Position numbers and translations under genes: made by a program. Below, one piece after another: positions 61,773 to 64,000 of a stretch of DNA of 64,000 nucleotides; the stretch's first letter is position 1; the number at the start of each line of letters is the position of its first letter. This stretch comes from Nymphaea colorata (lineage: Eukaryota > Streptophyta > Magnoliopsida > Nymphaeales > Nymphaeaceae): assembly GCF_008831285.2 (NCBI RefSeq), contig NC_045141.1, forward strand, positions 21,324,848 to 21,388,847, given 5' to 3'. Below the pieces are notes generated by a model. It made no database searches and was not told the origin of the DNA. It saw only the letters and a list, made by a program, of their open reading frames with translations.

Positions 61773-64000
61773 GCAAATACTACGTGGTTGTTCTTGCGCC
61801 ACATTATTGCAGAAGTTTTATTTAGCGTATATTTTCTCGACTCTGTGCCGAATGGAAGAGAAGGAGTAATTCTCTTCATCATTCAATGCGAAAGTGAATT
61901 GTCTTAGGCTCAAAGACAGTGCAAATTTAATGATTCTAATGCAATTTGTCACAAATGTTTCGAGTTTAACTAACTGAATTCCAGTCACTATAGATAGAAG
62001 TGATCGCAATGGGAGATGAACAAAGATAGATGCTCAGCGGTAGTCGATGCATCCTTGCTTGGCTTATACTGGCAAGTAGTTCACCTTTTTGTGTTTGTGT
62101 CTATTTATTCTCTTCGATCTCTTCTATCGTCCAATTTTATCGGATAGATGGGCGTCCCCAAGTCGCTATAGGCCACCAACCGCTTGGAGCACGTGGAAGG
62201 GATAAGTACCCGTTTGGTCAAGCTGCCGACGTTTGAGCTTGACTGTCACAATTGTGTGCCAACCTTATGTGAGAAAAACATGCAATCTAAGAGATTCTAT
62301 ATTGGTTTTTACTTCATCTAAATGCGCCTGCTTTCTCAAATCTCAAGGGCATAAAACTAATAATCGACTCTACAAGAACAAGACATGACATGTTTGATTG
62401 CATGAGGAGATGTCAAGGGTTTTCCTGGATCTGTAGTCAATTCTGGACTGGAAATCTAGGATTTTTTTGCACAAACATGGCCTTGGTGTTGCGTAATAAG
62501 AACAAATGCCTAGCTATGTTGACTGGATCTTCCTTTTGGCTGTAACAGCTTGAGTAACATCACCACCTTGGTCAGGACACCAACTTTCTGACGCTCACTT
62601 TCTAATACCGACGGTTATTCAGCACCTTCATTATTGCATACAAACTCGCAAAGAAAGAGAGCGAGAGTAAAATCACAAGCAAGCAGAGAGAGGGGGAGAG
62701 AGGGAGAGAGAGAGGAAAACACAAATAGAAACAAAGAGAGTTCATTATCAAGCTGACGCACATTAACCAGAGAGAAAGGGAGAGTTCACTATCAAGCTGA
62801 CGCACATCAGCCATTATAGAGTTCTATAGATCTTATCAAGCAGGCAAGGGACAAGGGCTTGTTTCTAGACTATGACTAGTCTTAAGACAAGCAACAATTG
62901 AATCATCACATCACATACGATAAGGATGCAAACATTATGGAAAGGATCGTTAGCAAATATGGTGGCAAAGATCATGACGATGGATTATGGAAACAGTTAA
63001 TAACAAACACAAATCAAGAAAGCGTTGTGTTGATAATGAATATCTTGTAACAACTCCTTAAACTGAGTTACCACAGCTGTAATGCCTATATATAAGAGAT
63101 TGGCATACTCGGTAATTTGAATCGGCCTTCAGTGGATAAATAAAATTACTCCACGTCAAAATTTCTTTTCTTTTTATGTTTTTCTTGACATGCTAAAATA
63201 ATTTGTTGTCCCACCTCTCAATGGCCATTACATCGAGTGAGCATGGGGGTTGTAACTTGTACATGTCACTGTTCAAGTTTTAATCATTTTTTACGGGCAC
63301 TGGCTTACAGAACTTTGAGAGGGAGAGGGAGAGACGTGAAACATTTTCCCTCAGATGTGAATTATTGAGCAAAAAAAATTTGCTACCCATCCCAGCCATA
63401 CTATTTCTTTACAAAGAGAACCCGCCGTTAACCATGGTTTTATCTTTCCCTTTGAAAAAACGAGTCATCACAGTTCTGTGGACATGGTTGGAACAAGCCG
63501 ATATGACGTCCTTGTTTGTCTTCTCCTCGTCACAGATGTCCTCTGTAACTCTTACCCTCTGCCCAAAAGTCTTCTTACTACTTCACAATGGACGCAGCAA
63601 TAGATGCGCGCACGCCCTAAGTGGAAACTCATAGCTAGCAGGATATGAAATGGATACAAGAAACACGAGAAGCAGAAAATATGAGAAACATGGGCACAGG
63701 AGATAATGTGAAAAACAAATGCTATTAAGTGAAAAAAAAGAATCGAGATACGCCCATAAAATGCAAGAAAAGTAATAAGTGAAAATAGTATATATGAAAA
63801 AAGTAACAACAAAAGTGAACAACATGACTTTGAAATAAGTTTAAAAGGCACAAGTCGATATTGCAGGCGAATTTGCTCTCTCCTGCCTGGTCGTTCTACC
63901 ATAGGCGTGACCTTGAAAAGTAAACCATGATATCCTATGTGCAGATTCTCGTGTTAAAGTATCCCACAGGGATATTGGCACCATTGAGACTTTACACAGA
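61773..64000. other. Spacer after the purine permease
   Basis: The first few hundred bases are likely 3' UTR. A GA-rich purine tract at about 62655-62715 is followed by a two-copy repeat of about 44 bp near 62737-62815 (TATCAAGCTGACGCACAT in both). No gene was recognised to the window end. Confidence 0.5.

Overview
This is nuclear DNA of a flowering plant. The genes are split by canonical GT-AG introns, the spacers are long and AT-rich, microsatellites and short non-autonomous transposons are dense, and the recognisable proteins include plant-specific families (HD-Zip class II factor, purine permease, OCTOPUS-like zinc-finger-type protein). I cannot name the species from sequence alone. No operons, rRNA genes, CRISPR arrays or phage genes were seen.

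Layout: (1) 1.5-7.5 kb, + strand: eight 3' exons of POT1 (telomere protein); its first exons were not found. (2) 8.9-14.2 kb, - strand, convergent with POT1: a RING E3 ligase of the MUSE1/MUSE2 type with an intronless CDS and a long 5'-leader intron. (3) 14.2-24.7 kb: gene-poor DNA with a MITE carrying an amplified internal repeat, a copia LTR fragment framed by a 98-bp direct repeat, an orphan exon-like piece and a cluster of four G-boxes without an obvious gene. (4) 24.7-29.8 kb, + strand: a complete four-exon HD-Zip class II gene with two introns of about 2 kb. (5) 29.8-42.2 kb: repeats, SINE-like copies and a hAT-type MITE with an exact target-site duplication. (6) 42.3-43.1 kb, + strand: an intronless plant-specific gene with an OCTOPUS-like Cys/His N-terminus. 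(7) 43.1-51.5 kb: gene desert with a second hAT MITE, further SINE copies and copies of a palindromic dispersed repeat. (8) 51.5-53.8 kb: exon-like segments of a gene I cannot identify. (9) 54.7-57.3 kb, + strand: complete five-exon ALG14. (10) 60.5-61.8 kb, + strand: complete two-exon purine permease, followed by 2.2 kb with nothing recognisable.

The genes are unrelated housekeeping or regulatory genes (telomere protection, ubiquitylation, transcription, N-glycan assembly, purine/cytokinin transport) and do not form a functional cluster. The most notable material is non-coding: small transposon families with readable boundaries, a 20-bp perfect palindrome shared by a dispersed family, and regulatory-looking islands without genes. 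I found no convincing new biological system.
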